Part shown: positions 10,211 to 19,294 of the stretch, piece after piece | Position numbering within the stretch: the first letter of the stretch is position 1 | How the letters are laid out: each line of letters opens with the position of its first letter | Source of the DNA: Pseudomonas asplenii | GTDB lineage: Bacteria; Pseudomonadota; Gammaproteobacteria; Pseudomonadales; Pseudomonadaceae | Direction: 5' to 3' | DNA: 64,000 nt | NCBI RefSeq assembly: GCF_001293465.1 | Contig: NZ_JSYZ01000004.1 | Location: 124,001-188,000, forward strand | The notes under the pieces: generated by a model | The model's input: the letters and a program-made list of their open reading frames with translations, nothing else | Told to the model about the DNA's origin: nothing | Database searches by the model: none | Program-made: the position numbers and the translations under genes

Positions 10211-12049
10211 TCAGGCGATCACCACACTGGCGCCTTTGAGCGTATCCAGCCCAACCCCCACCAAGGTCACCGAATCAGCGCCAAAGCTGAGCACGGTGTC
10301 ATTGCCGACCACCTTGGCATGTTCAAGAATGTTGTGCCCCTGGGTATCGGCATAGCCCATGAACACCAGCTTGTCCGAAGACTGGAAGCCGCTGATGCGG
10401 TCCTGGCCAAAGGCACCGTTGAACAGAAAGGTGTTGCCCCCGCCCCGCGCCTCCATCAGGTCATTGCCCGCCCCGCCGATGAACAGATTGCCGCCATTGG
10501 CCGCGCCGATCAGGTGATCGTTGCCGCCATTGCCCAGCAACCATTCACCCGAAGCCTTCGCGGTCAGGGTGTCCGCCCCGGCGCCGCCCACCTGCGAAGC
10601 GACATACTGGCCGCCGGACAGGCTCTGGTCAGCGACCTTGTGGGCCACGTCCCGGGACAGGAACACCAGGTGCGGTTCGCTGCTGACCAGCGTGCCGATA
10701 TCCCTGGCAATGGTGATCCCGCCCTGGGCATCGCGAAGATACAGCGTGCCCTGGCCGTCATTGGCGATCTCGACGCTGTCGAGAGGCTTCTGCAGGTCAA
10801 GGGTGTTATGGCCCTTGCCACCGAGAATGATGTTGTAGCCGCCGTCGTCGCGGAACGTGTCATCGCCGCCGCCCCCTTCGAGATAGTCGTTGCCGCGCCC
10901 GCCCTTGAGCAGGTCGCTGGCCTCGCTGCCGATGATGAAGGTGGTGCCGCTATGGGCCTCGGCGTTGCGGTTGAGGTCCTGCACCCAGGTCTTGTCCCGC
11001 GCCGGATCCGACAGGTTGCTGACGACGATGGTCGAGTTCCTGCCGGTCAGGTCGTAGAACGACGAATCGACTATCCGTTGCATGCCGTTGCCATAGGCGG
11101 TCGGCAGATGCGACAGCCAGGTGGCGATGTTGCCGATGGAGAACGGCATGGCGTTCCAGGCATCGGACGCGTAGTGGTCGTTGAAGTTGACGATGTTGTT
11201 GGTCGCCGAAGCCTTGTAACCGTCATGCACGCCGAGGGTCGCCAGGGTCAGGCTGGAGCCGTCGAGGGCCCGGAACACCGGATCGTTTTCATAGCCGATG
11301 TTCAACACATGGGTGCCCGCGCCGCTCTGGGTCGGCGAGGCGAAGGCGATGTAGCTGGCATCCTTGTAGAAACCGCCCCACTGGCCCGCACTCAGGTCCG
11401 CCAGGCTGTTGACCGCCAGCCCGCCCAGGCTGTGCCCGCTGACCAGCACATCCTTGCCGCCCAGGCCGTTGGCCCGGGCAAAGGCGGCGACGCTGTCGAG
11501 CAAGCCGGAGAAGGCATTGGCGCTGTAGTTTTTCGCGTAGTCCTTGGGGCCGATGGCCGCCAGCAGGTCATTGATCGCATCACCGATGGTGTCGGTGATC
11601 ACGGTTTCCCGCGGGCCGCTGGTGCCGCGAAAGGCGATGCCGATGGAGGTCAGGTGGCCCTCGGCGTCGTACTTGCCGAGCACTTCCGCCTGAGCGGTGG
11701 TGTAGCCGGTCTTTTCGCCGTAGAAGGTACCCCGGCCATCGGTCTTGCCGGCGTAACCCAGCTGGCTGGCGCTGATCGGCGTCCAGCCGGCCGCCTTCAC
11801 CGCCGCCAGCGCCGCCTTCTCCGAATCGGGGTTCCAGGGCACGCCGGGAATTACGCCCTGGGCGTCCGTGCCACCGATCAGCGCCTTGACCAGCGTCGCC
11901 GGCAGGCCGAGGCCGAAGCCGTGCTGCTGGTAACCGACAGCCAGGCCATTGTCGATGTTGTGGTAGGAATACAAGGTGATCGCCATCGCGTCAGCGTACA
12001 GCGCCTTGGAGACAGTGGAACCCGCATTTTCATAGTCAAAAACACCCAT
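10211..12049 (-). CDS. RTX lipase / polyurethanase (PueA/LipA type, family I.3)
   Basis: A secreted triacylglycerol lipase of 612 residues, the usual size for family I.3 lipases and the P. fluorescens polyurethanases. The catalytic triad can be read: S207 in VSGHSLGG, D256 in ENDPVF, H314 in TWLSHLP, agreeing within one residue with the well-studied P. sp. MIS38 enzyme. Glycine-rich RTX calcium repeats (KGGRGNDYLEGGGGDD, then GGAGADTL, GNGGNDHL, GGAGNDLM) occupy about 370-560. The C terminus ends in a hydrophobic type I secretion tail (KGASVVIA). There is no Sec signal. The ATG at 12049 is chosen over the longer frame because the family begins MGVFDYEN. It lies directly downstream of aprF, its likely exporter. 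Confidence 0.92.
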   Translation of the reverse strand: MGVFDYENAGSTVSKALYADAMAITLYSYHNIDNGLAVGYQQHGFGLGLPATLVKALIGGTDAQGVIPGVPWNPDSEKAALAAVKAAGWTPISASQLGYAGKTDGRGTFYGEKTGYTTAQAEVLGKYDAEGHLTSIGIAFRGTSGPRETVITDTIGDAINDLLAAIGPKDYAKNYSANAFSGLLDSVAAFARANGLGGKDVLVSGHSLGGLAVNSLADLSAGQWGGFYKDASYIAFASPTQSGAGTHVLNIGYENDPVFRALDGSSLTLATLGVHDGYKASATNNIVNFNDHYASDAWNAMPFSIGNIATWLSHLPTAYGNGMQRIVDSSFYDLTGRNSTIVVSNLSDPARDKTWVQDLNRNAEAHSGTTFIIGSEASDLLKGGRGNDYLEGGGGDDTFRDDGGYNIILGGKGHNTLDLQKPLDSVEIANDGQGTLYLRDAQGGITIARDIGTLVSSEPHLVFLSRDVAHKVADQSLSGGQYVASQVGGAGADTLTAKASGEWLLGNGGNDHLIGAANGGNLFIGGAGNDLMEARGGGNTFLFNGAFGQDRISGFQSSDKLVFMGYADTQGHNILEHAKVVGNDTVLSFGADSVTLVGVGLDTLKGASVVIA

Positions 12050-12098
12050 GGTATTGCCTCTCTGTTGTTGAAATTGTCGAGAAAGCCTGCAACGGAAG

Positions 12099-13457
12099 TC
12101 AGTGAACGGCCGCCGGCGCCACGAACGCCTCATCGACCCTGGCCAGGTCGGTTTCGCGCAGCGTGCCGGCGTAGTAATGCAATCGGGTCCAGGCCATCAG
12201 GTAGTCATAGCGCGCCTGCGCCATGTCCCGACGGGTGCTGTAGAGCTGTTGTTCGGCGTTGAGCAGGTCGAGGTTGACCCGCTCGCCGCCGAGGATGCTT
12301 TGCCGGGTGGAGAGCACCAGCGACTCGGCCGAAGCCAGCGCCTTGCGGTAGGCGCGCAGCTTGCTCGCCCCCGACTGGCAGGCGTTGTACTGGCGCCGCA
12401 GCTCGATCAGGGTTTCGCGGGTCTTGCCATCGAGTTCGTATTCGGCCTGTTCCAGGTTGGCACTGGCCTGGCGAACCGAGGCGGACACCCCGCCACCGGC
12501 GAACAACGGCACGCTGACCTCGAAGCCGACGGTGTTGGTGTCGTAACGCTGGTTGTAGGTGTTGCCGCTGTCGGACTCGCTCTTGCGCAGGCTGGCATAG
12601 GCATTGAGCTTGGGCAGGTGCCCGGCGCGGTTGCGCTCCACTTCGTAGTGCGCCACCTCCACCGCCTGGCGCTGGGAAGCCAGCGTCGGGTTGTTGCTCA
12701 GGGCCAGCTCATGCCAGGTGGCGAAGTTGGCCGGCTCCAGTGGAAACGACTCGAACCCCTGCGCCAGCGGCGCCAGTTCGGCGACGTCGACCGTCGGCAC
12801 GCCGATCAGCGCCCCCAGCTCGCGCAACGACGCATCCTGCGCATCGCGGGCCTCGATCTCCTCGGCCGTGGCCAGTTCATAGCGCGCCTGCGACTCGAGG
12901 ATGTCGGTGCGGGTGCCCTCGCCCTGACGGAACAGCTGCGTGTTCTGCTGGAACTGTTCGTCGAGGGCCTTCTTCCGGGCCCTGGCGATCTGGATCTGGT
13001 CCTCGGCGAACAGCGCCTGGGTGTAGTAGGTCAGCACCCTCACCAGCAGTTCCTGGCTCTTGCCGCGAAAGGTCTCGTCGGCAAACAGCGCCTGGGCCAC
13101 GCCCTTGCGATAGTTGGCATAGGCCTCGTAGTCGATCAGCGGCTGCTGCAGGGTCAGGGTCGAGCCGGAACTGGTGTAGTTGCGGTCCTCATGGAAATTG
13201 CCGCGTTCGTTGAGGTAGGTGACCCGAGAGTCGTTGCGGCCCTGGTTGTAGTTGTAGGACAGCCGCGGCAGCAGGCCGGCGCGGCCGATGGCACGGTTTT
13301 CCTGGCCGGCATCGCGCTCCTTGAGCGCGCCGAGGAACACCGGGTCGTTGCGCAGCGCCTGCTCATAGACCTGGAACGGCCCCATGGCCTGGCAATCGAG
13401 GGAAAACAACAGCAACGCAGCCGCCACACACAGCGGTTTGGTCATCAGGCGCAACAT
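12099..13457 (-). CDS. aprF: AprF, TolC-family outer-membrane channel of the type I exporter
   Basis: 452-residue outer-membrane efflux protein with an N-terminal signal peptide (PLCVAAALLLFSLDCQA) and the long helical periplasmic repeats of the TolC fold (YEQALRNDPVFLGALKE; later NPTLASQRQAVEVAHYEVERNRAGHLPKL). It connects to AprD/AprE to let RTX proteins pass directly from cytoplasm to medium. It starts one base after the aprE stop and ends 49 bp before the lipase, so the exporter and the lipase are probably one transcript. Confidence 0.93.
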   Translation of the reverse strand: MLRLMTKPLCVAAALLLFSLDCQAMGPFQVYEQALRNDPVFLGALKERDAGQENRAIGRAGLLPRLSYNYNQGRNDSRVTYLNERGNFHEDRNYTSSGSTLTLQQPLIDYEAYANYRKGVAQALFADETFRGKSQELLVRVLTYYTQALFAEDQIQIARARKKALDEQFQQNTQLFRQGEGTRTDILESQARYELATAEEIEARDAQDASLRELGALIGVPTVDVAELAPLAQGFESFPLEPANFATWHELALSNNPTLASQRQAVEVAHYEVERNRAGHLPKLNAYASLRKSESDSGNTYNQRYDTNTVGFEVSVPLFAGGGVSASVRQASANLEQAEYELDGKTRETLIELRRQYNACQSGASKLRAYRKALASAESLVLSTRQSILGGERVNLDLLNAEQQLYSTRRDMAQARYDYLMAWTRLHYYAGTLRETDLARVDEAFVAPAAVH

Positions 13458-13458
13458 A

Positions 13459-14787
13459 CTACTCCTCGGTCAACGCAGAACCCGCACGGTCCATCAGGGG
13501 CTTGAACAGATAGTTGAGCAACGACCGCTCACCGGTGCGCACGAACATTTCCGCCGGCATGCCCGGCTTGATCACCAGCCCGTTGAGTTTCTCCAGGGCC
13601 AGGTCGCTGACCGAACTGCGCAGTACGTAATACGGCGTACCACTTTTTTCATCGAGCAACTGGTCGGCGGAAATCAGGCTCACCGCACCGCTGACCCGCG
13701 GCGTGCGATTCTGGTTGAAGGCGGTGAACAGGATGTCCACCGGCAATGCCGTGCCGACCTTGTCCACCAGGTGGACCGGCAACCGCCCCTCCACCTCCAG
13801 GCGTTCGCCCTGCGGGACGATCTCCACCAGGGTGTCGCCGGCACGCACCACCGCACCTTCGGTATGCACTCCCAGGTTCACCGCGATACCTTCGGCCGGT
13901 GCGCTGATTTCGCTGTGCTGCAGTTCGAAACGGGCCGAGGTCAGTTGCTGTTCCAGGGTCAGGGTCTTGAGCTGGGCCTCGGCCAGTTGGCTGCGCACCT
14001 CCTTCTGGTATTCCTCGGCGTGCTGCGAAAGCTTCAATCGCGACTCGAGAATGCCCTGCTCGACCCGCCCGCTCTCACCGCTGTTCTGCGCCAGGTCCTG
14101 CTGCACCTGGGACAGTTGCCGCTCGTACTCCAGCAGGCGGTTGGCCGGGATATAGCCGTTCTCGGCCAACGGCCGCAGATTGTCCAGTTGACGCCGCAGG
14201 GAGTCGGCGCGGGCGTTCATGTCGGCGCGGGCCCGACGCATGCCGGCCAGTTGCGCACCAGCGCCCTCGATGGCGGCACGAATGCCGGCCTGTTCGCGGG
14301 CAAACGCCTCGCGCCGGCTGCTGAACAACTGCCGCTGACCTTCGAGTACCAGGCCCAGTTGCGGGTCGGTATCGGCGGTCAGCTCATCCGGGAAGTTCAC
14401 CCGCGCCAGGTTGTCCCGCTCGCTCTGCCAGCGCGCCTGGCTGGCCCAGGCCACCCGGTACTGCGCGCGCAGGGACTGGACATCGGCCGAGCGCTGGGTC
14501 TGATCGAGGCGAAACAGCGGCTGCCCCTGGCGGACCAACTGCCCTTCGTGCACCAGGATCCGCTCGACCACCCCTCCGCCGAGGGACTGCACCGCCTTGC
14601 GCTTGCCGGAGACCACCACGGTCCCTTGGACCGCAATGCCCTGGTCCAGCGGCGCCAGGGCCGCCCAGGCGAAGAAGCTGCCGGCGCCCAGCAGCGCCAG
14701 CCACCAGCCGGCGCGGACAAAGAAGCCGGCATCGCGCTCCTGGCGCTCGTGGGGTTCATCGTGTTGCATCAGGCTGTCCTGGCTCAT
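13459..14787 (-). CDS. aprE: AprE, membrane-fusion (HlyD-family) subunit of the type I exporter
   Basis: 442-residue periplasmic adaptor. It has one N-terminal membrane helix ([20 protein letters not shown]), the split biotinyl-lipoyl domain ([25 protein letters not shown] and later [15 protein letters not shown]), and a long coiled coil between them rich in Gln, Glu and Arg (about 130-290). It bridges the AprD ATPase to AprF. Its start overlaps the aprD stop by 4 bp. Confidence 0.94.
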   Translation of the reverse strand: MSQDSLMQHDEPHERQERDAGFFVRAGWWLALLGAGSFFAWAALAPLDQGIAVQGTVVVSGKRKAVQSLGGGVVERILVHEGQLVRQGQPLFRLDQTQRSADVQSLRAQYRVAWASQARWQSERDNLARVNFPDELTADTDPQLGLVLEGQRQLFSSRREAFAREQAGIRAAIEGAGAQLAGMRRARADMNARADSLRRQLDNLRPLAENGYIPANRLLEYERQLSQVQQDLAQNSGESGRVEQGILESRLKLSQHAEEYQKEVRSQLAEAQLKTLTLEQQLTSARFELQHSEISAPAEGIAVNLGVHTEGAVVRAGDTLVEIVPQGERLEVEGRLPVHLVDKVGTALPVDILFTAFNQNRTPRVSGAVSLISADQLLDEKSGTPYYVLRSSVSDLALEKLNGLVIKPGMPAEMFVRTGERSLLNYLFKPLMDRAGSALTEE

Positions 14788-16580
14788 GCTCCGCTCCTGC
14801 GTGTCGCTGCACCGTATTGCCGGCTCAGGCTGAGCCCGGCTGGGGTTGGGGATGGCTCGCGCGGGGCTTCGGCCACCGTGGCCGCCGCCGGTTGCGCGTT
14901 GCCGGCCAGGGCCTTGAGCACCTCGGCGCTGGGCCCGAAGGCCTGCATCCGCCCCTCGTTGAGCACCAGCAGCTTGTCGGTCTGGGCCAGGGACGTGGTC
15001 CGGTGGGTCACCAGGATCACACTGCTGCCCTGGGCCTTGAGCTGGGCGATGGCCGCGGTGAGCGCCGCCTCGCCGACCGCGTCGAGGTTGGAGTTCGGCT
15101 CGTCGAGGATCACCAGCCGGGGGCCGCCATACAGCGCCCGGGCCAGGGCCACCCGCTGTTTCTGCCCACCGGACAGGCCGCAGCCATCGTCGCCCAGCAG
15201 GGTGTCGTAGCCCTGGGGCAGGCGCAGGATCAGTTCATGAACACCGGCCTGTACCGCGGCAGCCACCACCTTTTGCGGGTCGGCCTCGCTGAAACGGGCG
15301 ATGTTCTCGGCCACCGTGCCACTGAACAGTTCGATCGATTGCGGCAGGTAGCCAATGTGCGGGCCGAGTTCATCGCGGTCCCAGCGATGGATATCCGCGC
15401 CGTCCAGGCGCACCACGCCCGCCAGGGTTGGCCAGACCCCCACCAGCACCCGTGCCAGGGTGGACTTGCCCGACCCCGAGGCGCCCAGTACGCCCAGCAC
15501 CTCACCGGCCTCGATGGCAAAGCTGACATGGTGCAAGGTGGCCCCGCGCCGCCCCGGGGGACCTGCGCTGACCTGCTCGAACGCCACCCGCCCCTTGGGC
15601 TCGGGCAGGCTCATGGCGGGCTCGCCCTGGGGAAACTCGCGCAGCAGTTCGTCGAGCCGCCGGTAGGCCAGCTTGGCCGCGCTCCACTGCTTCCAGACGG
15701 CGATCAACTGGTCGATGGGGCTCAGGACGCGCCCCATCAGGATCGAGCCGGCGATCATCATCCCGGAGCTCATGTCGCCCTTGATCACCAGCAAGGCGCC
15801 CAGCCCCAGCACCAGCGATTGCAGGCACAGGCGCAGCGACTTGCTCAGCGAAGTCACCAGCGCGCCGGTATCGCTGGCCTGGTTCTGCCGCGCGAGAAAC
15901 CGCGAATGCACCTGGAACCAGCGTCGACGCAGGGCCCCGAGCATGCCCATGGCCTGGATGGTTTCGGCATTGTGCAAATGGCTGGTGGCCAACTGGCTGG
16001 ATTTCTGCGAATAGCCACTGGCTTCGGCCAGGGGTTTGCGGGTCAGCCACTCGTTGAGGCAGGCCAGCGCAATCAGCAGCACCGCGCCCACGCTGGCAAA
16101 CACTCCGAGCCACGGGTTGAACAGGAAGATCACCAGCAGGTAGAGGGGAAACCACGGCGCGTCGAAGAACGCGAACAACGCGGGCCCCGTGAGAAACTGG
16201 CGGATATGGGTCAGGTCGCCCAGGGCCTGGCCGGCATGCCCCTCGCCGCGAAACAGGTTGCGTTCGAAGGCCGCCTTGTACACCCGCAGGTTGAACTGCC
16301 GTTCGAGCTGGCTGCCGATGCGGATCACGATGAAACTGCGGATGGTTTCAAGCACCCCGATGAAGGCGAAGAAGCCCACCACCATCAGCGTCAGCATCAC
16401 CAGGGTGGTTTCGTTCTGCGACGTCAGTACCCGGTCGTAAACCTGCAGCATGTAGATCGACGGGACCAGCATCAGCAGATTGATCAGGGCGGTGAAACAA
16501 CCGACGCTGATCAATATGCTCTTGTAGTCACCCAGTACGCGGAACAAGGGTGTACCCGAAATCATCTTCAACGATTTCAT
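14784..16580 (-). CDS. aprD: AprD, ABC transporter permease/ATPase of the type I exporter
   Basis: 598-residue half transporter. Six membrane segments lie within the first 300 residues, followed by an ABC ATPase with Walker [10 protein letters not shown] at 366-374, signature [15 protein letters not shown], and Walker [12 protein letters not shown]. It powers export of proteins carrying C-terminal uncleaved secretion signals. No C39-like N-terminal peptidase domain is present, as usual for RTX exporters. It is preceded by about 160 bp without a gene that contains a hairpin (16711-16730), so expression may be uncoupled partly from the upstream protease genes. Confidence 0.95.
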   Translation of the reverse strand: MKSLKMISGTPLFRVLGDYKSILISVGCFTALINLLMLVPSIYMLQVYDRVLTSQNETTLVMLTLMVVGFFAFIGVLETIRSFIVIRIGSQLERQFNLRVYKAAFERNLFRGEGHAGQALGDLTHIRQFLTGPALFAFFDAPWFPLYLLVIFLFNPWLGVFASVGAVLLIALACLNEWLTRKPLAEASGYSQKSSQLATSHLHNAETIQAMGMLGALRRRWFQVHSRFLARQNQASDTGALVTSLSKSLRLCLQSLVLGLGALLVIKGDMSSGMMIAGSILMGRVLSPIDQLIAVWKQWSAAKLAYRRLDELLREFPQGEPAMSLPEPKGRVAFEQVSAGPPGRRGATLHHVSFAIEAGEVLGVLGASGSGKSTLARVLVGVWPTLAGVVRLDGADIHRWDRDELGPHIGYLPQSIELFSGTVAENIARFSEADPQKVVAAAVQAGVHELILRLPQGYDTLLGDDGCGLSGGQKQRVALARALYGGPRLVILDEPNSNLDAVGEAALTAAIAQLKAQGSSVILVTHRTTSLAQTDKLLVLNEGRMQAFGPSAEVLKALAGNAQPAAATVAEAPREPSPTPAGLSLSRQYGAATRRSGA

Positions 16581-16710
16581 TTATCGTCCCTGATTTTTTG
16601 ATTCTAGAAATTCGTGAGACCCGCAAGGATCTCTGCCCTGTCACTGAAGTTGATTCAAAACATGCAACGGCCCTTTTCCCCTGGCGATGGATTCGCCATC
16701 CAACGGACAG

Positions 16711-16730
16711 AGGCAGCCATCAGGCTGCCT
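16711..16730 (-). terminator. Hairpin between the RTX-only gene and aprD
   Basis: Perfect 8-bp stem AGGCAGCC / GGCTGCCT with a 4-base loop just downstream of the RTX-only gene on the minus strand. There is no uridine run after it, so it is more likely an RNA-stabilising or weak termination element than a strong terminator. Confidence 0.4.
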
Positions 16731-16742
16731 CCTTTCCCAGAC

Positions 16743-17357
16743 TCAGGCGACGATATCCGTCTGCACCGCCTGCCCGACGGTCATGACCCGGAAATCGGCC
16801 ACGCCGTCCCCATCGAAGTCGACCGTCAGGTCATACCCCAGCACCGCCTCACGGGACTGCCCGGTGAACTTCTCGACATAGGTCAGGCCCGAGCCGTGGG
16901 TGAGAGCACTCAGATCGATCTTGTCCTTGCCGCTGACGAAGTCGACGATCCAGTCGGCACTCTCCGGGATCGAGTCGCTGATATCGCGATACAGGAAGGT
17001 ATCCCGACCGGGGCCGCCCACCAGCCAGTCAAGCCCGGGGCCCCCGACGAGGATGTCGTCGCCGGCCCGGCCATTGAGACGATCTTCGCCGTCGCCACCA
17101 TTGAGGTGGTCGGAACCGCGGCCGCCGATCAGGAGGTCGTCACCGGCGCCCCCGTAGAGGGAACTGGCCTTATTGCCCGCCCTCAGCGTGTCGTTGCCAG
17201 TACCCCCGAGCAACAAGTCATGACCACCGCCGCCGACGATACGATTGTCCTGGGCATTACCGACGATGTAGTCGTTGCCGGTCGTGCCGTTGAAGTTGAC
17301 AAGCGGGTCAGGCACATCCTGCCTGGGAGAAACGGGATTGAGGGTAAACAAAGACAT
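16743..17357 (-). CDS. RTX repeat protein with serralysin-type C terminus and no protease domain
   Basis: 204 residues. After about 30 residues come some nine glycine-rich RTX nonapeptides (GGGGHDLLLGGTGNDTL, GGAGDDLLIGGRGSDHL, GGPGLDWLVGGPGRDTF). Then follows the serralysin C-terminal domain (DISDSIPESADWIVDFVSG, DKIDLSALTHGSGL) and the tail TDIVA, the type I export signal. The zinc motif and the whole catalytic domain are missing. The C-terminal part is closest by eye to the serralysin at 21059-22519. A strong ribosome site (AAGGAAA) precedes the ATG at 17357, so it looks like an expressed gene rather than debris. Likely secreted by AprDEF; function unknown. Confidence 0.75.
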   Translation of the reverse strand: MSLFTLNPVSPRQDVPDPLVNFNGTTGNDYIVGNAQDNRIVGGGGHDLLLGGTGNDTLRAGNKASSLYGGAGDDLLIGGRGSDHLNGGDGEDRLNGRAGDDILVGGPGLDWLVGGPGRDTFLYRDISDSIPESADWIVDFVSGKDKIDLSALTHGSGLTYVEKFTGQSREAVLGYDLTVDFDGDGVADFRVMTVGQAVQTDIVA

Positions 17358-17477
17358 ATCATTTCCTTAAAAATCAATAGGTAAAGCAACAAGAGCGCTT
17401 CGCCAACGAAAGGTCGTATCGGGCGGACTCTTGTGTACGGCTGTCCTGGGCAGGCGGTCACCCGCGCTTGCCGAAAC

Positions 17478-17885
17478 TCAGTCGCGGCTCTTTCTGCCGA
17501 GGGTCAGCTCACCTTGCTGGCGTGACACCGAATAACCCGCGCCATCCCGGTTCAGGTGCACCAGGCCGCTGCCCTGCTGATCGAACAGCCACAGGCCATC
17601 CGGAGTCGGCTCCCAGCCGCTGGGGCGCTCGCCGAGCAGCTCGGTGGCGCACTCCAGGTCGCCCGTCAGCATGGGCGGCTGGGCCGCCAGCTCCAGCACG
17701 CAGGTCCGCGCCGGGCTCGAGCTGCTGGACAACTGCCATTGGCCCGCGAGCGATTCGCGGCTGGGTAACACCAAACTACTGGCCATGACGGCTTCTCCCA
17801 TGAAAGTGAGTGACAGGGCCAGCAGCCAGGCCCCCCTGCGTTTTCGAGTGATGGGCCCGCTGGCGGGCCGGTGGTGGTCTTGCAT
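17478..17885 (-). CDS. aprI: AprI, periplasmic inhibitor of alkaline metalloproteases
   Basis: 135-residue member of the Inh family. A positively charged start and hydrophobic stretch (RKRRGAWLLALSLTFMGEAVMA) form a signal peptide. The mature part begins SSLVLPSRESLAGQWQLS, typical of the inhibitor trunk that enters the protease active site, and contains the two cysteines (TCVLEL, LECATE) that form the family's disulfide. Start 17885 is preferred over 17909 because AAGGAA lies just upstream; the longer start has no ribosome site. It protects the periplasm against misdirected serralysin. It is the only inhibitor gene for four protease genes. Confidence 0.85.
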   Translation of the reverse strand: MQDHHRPASGPITRKRRGAWLLALSLTFMGEAVMASSLVLPSRESLAGQWQLSSSSSPARTCVLELAAQPPMLTGDLECATELLGERPSGWEPTPDGLWLFDQQGSGLVHLNRDGAGYSVSRQQGELTLGRKSRD

Positions 17886-17913
17886 GCGTTCCTTGCTCGT
17901 GGGTTTCATACCA

Positions 17914-19272
17914 TCAGACCAGAATATCCGTGACCGCCATCCGCCCTACGGTGACAACCTGGAAATCCGCCAGGCCCTGCCCGGAAAAGTCGATGGCCAA
18001 AGTGCCCTGGTCGGTGTCGGCGTCACGACTCAACACCGCCTCGCCAGCCCGTCCGGTAAATGCGTCGACGAAACTCAGGCCGCCCCCCTGGGTCAGCCTG
18101 CCCAGATCGATCTGGTCCTGGCCGCTGACAAAATCCATGATCCGATCAGAGGCCTGCGGCGTCGAGTCGGTGATGGCGCCGAACACGAAGATGTCGTTGC
18201 CCTCGCCGCCCCAGAGGCGATCCGCACCGCCGCCACCCTGGAGGATATCGCTGCCGGCGCCGCCACGCAGTTCGTTGGCCACGTCATTGCCGATCAGCAC
18301 ATCGTGGCCCGAACCGCCAATGGCATTCTCGAGGGTGACGCCGTGGGCAATCGAGACATTGCCCCGCAGGCCACCCACATCGGAGAACGAACCGGCCCGC
18401 AGATTGATTTCCTGGTCCTGGGTGAAACCGGAGAAGTCCAGGGTGTCATTGCCACCCCCATCCCACACCGAGAACACCAGGGCATCGGCAGACGACTGGG
18501 CACTGAGGTAGTCACGGCCGGTGTTGGAGTTGAAACCATAGACGGTGTCATCGGCACGGGTACTGTAGTTGGCCCCATAGAGCTTCTGGATCGCCGCGAT
18601 ATCGTCGCGCAACGGCGCGGATGAATAGTGTTCGGCGCCGTTCTTGACGAAGTTCTGCCCGGTGTTGCTTTCACTGAAGTAGCTCATGATGCTGTAACCC
18701 AGCGTGTCCTGCACGTAGCCGGCATCCCGGTAGCTCGGCTGGTCCACATTCGCCCCGTAGTCACTGGGGTGGGACAGCCCCAGGGTATGGCCGATCTCAT
18801 GGACCAGCGACATGCGCCCATAGTTGTTCAGGCCGGGTGCACTGTTGAGGTCGTAGCTGTCACTGACCAGGTACCACGACTGGCCGTCGTAGTCGGGATC
18901 GGACCCTGGCGCATAGGCGAACGCCGCGCTGCCCGCCGGGCCGACCTCGTAGTTGCCAAAGCTCAGGTGCCCTTCGCCACCGCTCGGCGCCTCGGTGAAG
19001 CTCAGGTTGGCGACATCCGCCCAGGACTGCAGGGCCAGCACCGCCTGCGCCTGCTGCAACGCGCTGAACTGGCCGAAGCCGCCGAGGCCGTGGTCGACCT
19101 TGAGCTCGACGAAGTTCGAGGGCGGCGTGTCCGGGAAGGCGAACGTCAGCTCGACGGTGCCGTTGCCGTCCTTGTCCTTCCAGGACTGGCCGCTACGGGT
19201 GAGCTGCTGCGCCGCCTGGTCCACGGAATAGCTCGGCTTGCCGCTGGTGATAGGGGAATTGATCGTTGTCAC
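17914..19272 (-). CDS. Serralysin-family metalloprotease, paralogue 4 (short propeptide)
   Basis: 452 residues. Zinc site [11 protein letters not shown] with H158, E159, H162 and H168, Met-turn SIMSYF, calcium-binding RTX repeats ([20 protein letters not shown]), and C-terminal secretion tail TDILV. It starts [21 protein letters not shown], so its propeptide is about 30 residues shorter than in AprA and lacks the QIDSF region. It is the last protease gene before aprI, only 28 bp away. A type I secreted zinc endopeptidase is the clear expectation; substrate unknown. Confidence 0.92.
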   Translation of the reverse strand: MTTINSPITSGKPSYSVDQAAQQLTRSGQSWKDKDGNGTVELTFAFPDTPPSNFVELKVDHGLGGFGQFSALQQAQAVLALQSWADVANLSFTEAPSGGEGHLSFGNYEVGPAGSAAFAYAPGSDPDYDGQSWYLVSDSYDLNSAPGLNNYGRMSLVHEIGHTLGLSHPSDYGANVDQPSYRDAGYVQDTLGYSIMSYFSESNTGQNFVKNGAEHYSSAPLRDDIAAIQKLYGANYSTRADDTVYGFNSNTGRDYLSAQSSADALVFSVWDGGGNDTLDFSGFTQDQEINLRAGSFSDVGGLRGNVSIAHGVTLENAIGGSGHDVLIGNDVANELRGGAGSDILQGGGGADRLWGGEGNDIFVFGAITDSTPQASDRIMDFVSGQDQIDLGRLTQGGGLSFVDAFTGRAGEAVLSRDADTDQGTLAIDFSGQGLADFQVVTVGRMAVTDILV

Positions 19273-19294
19273 GCAAAATCCTCAAGGCAGGGCA

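Noticed and set aside
10440..10920. Short periodic repeats in the lipase and serralysin genes, CRISPR-like at first sight
   Set aside because: They have 27-bp periodicity within reading frames and encode Gly/Asp RTX nonapeptides; there are no unique spacers.
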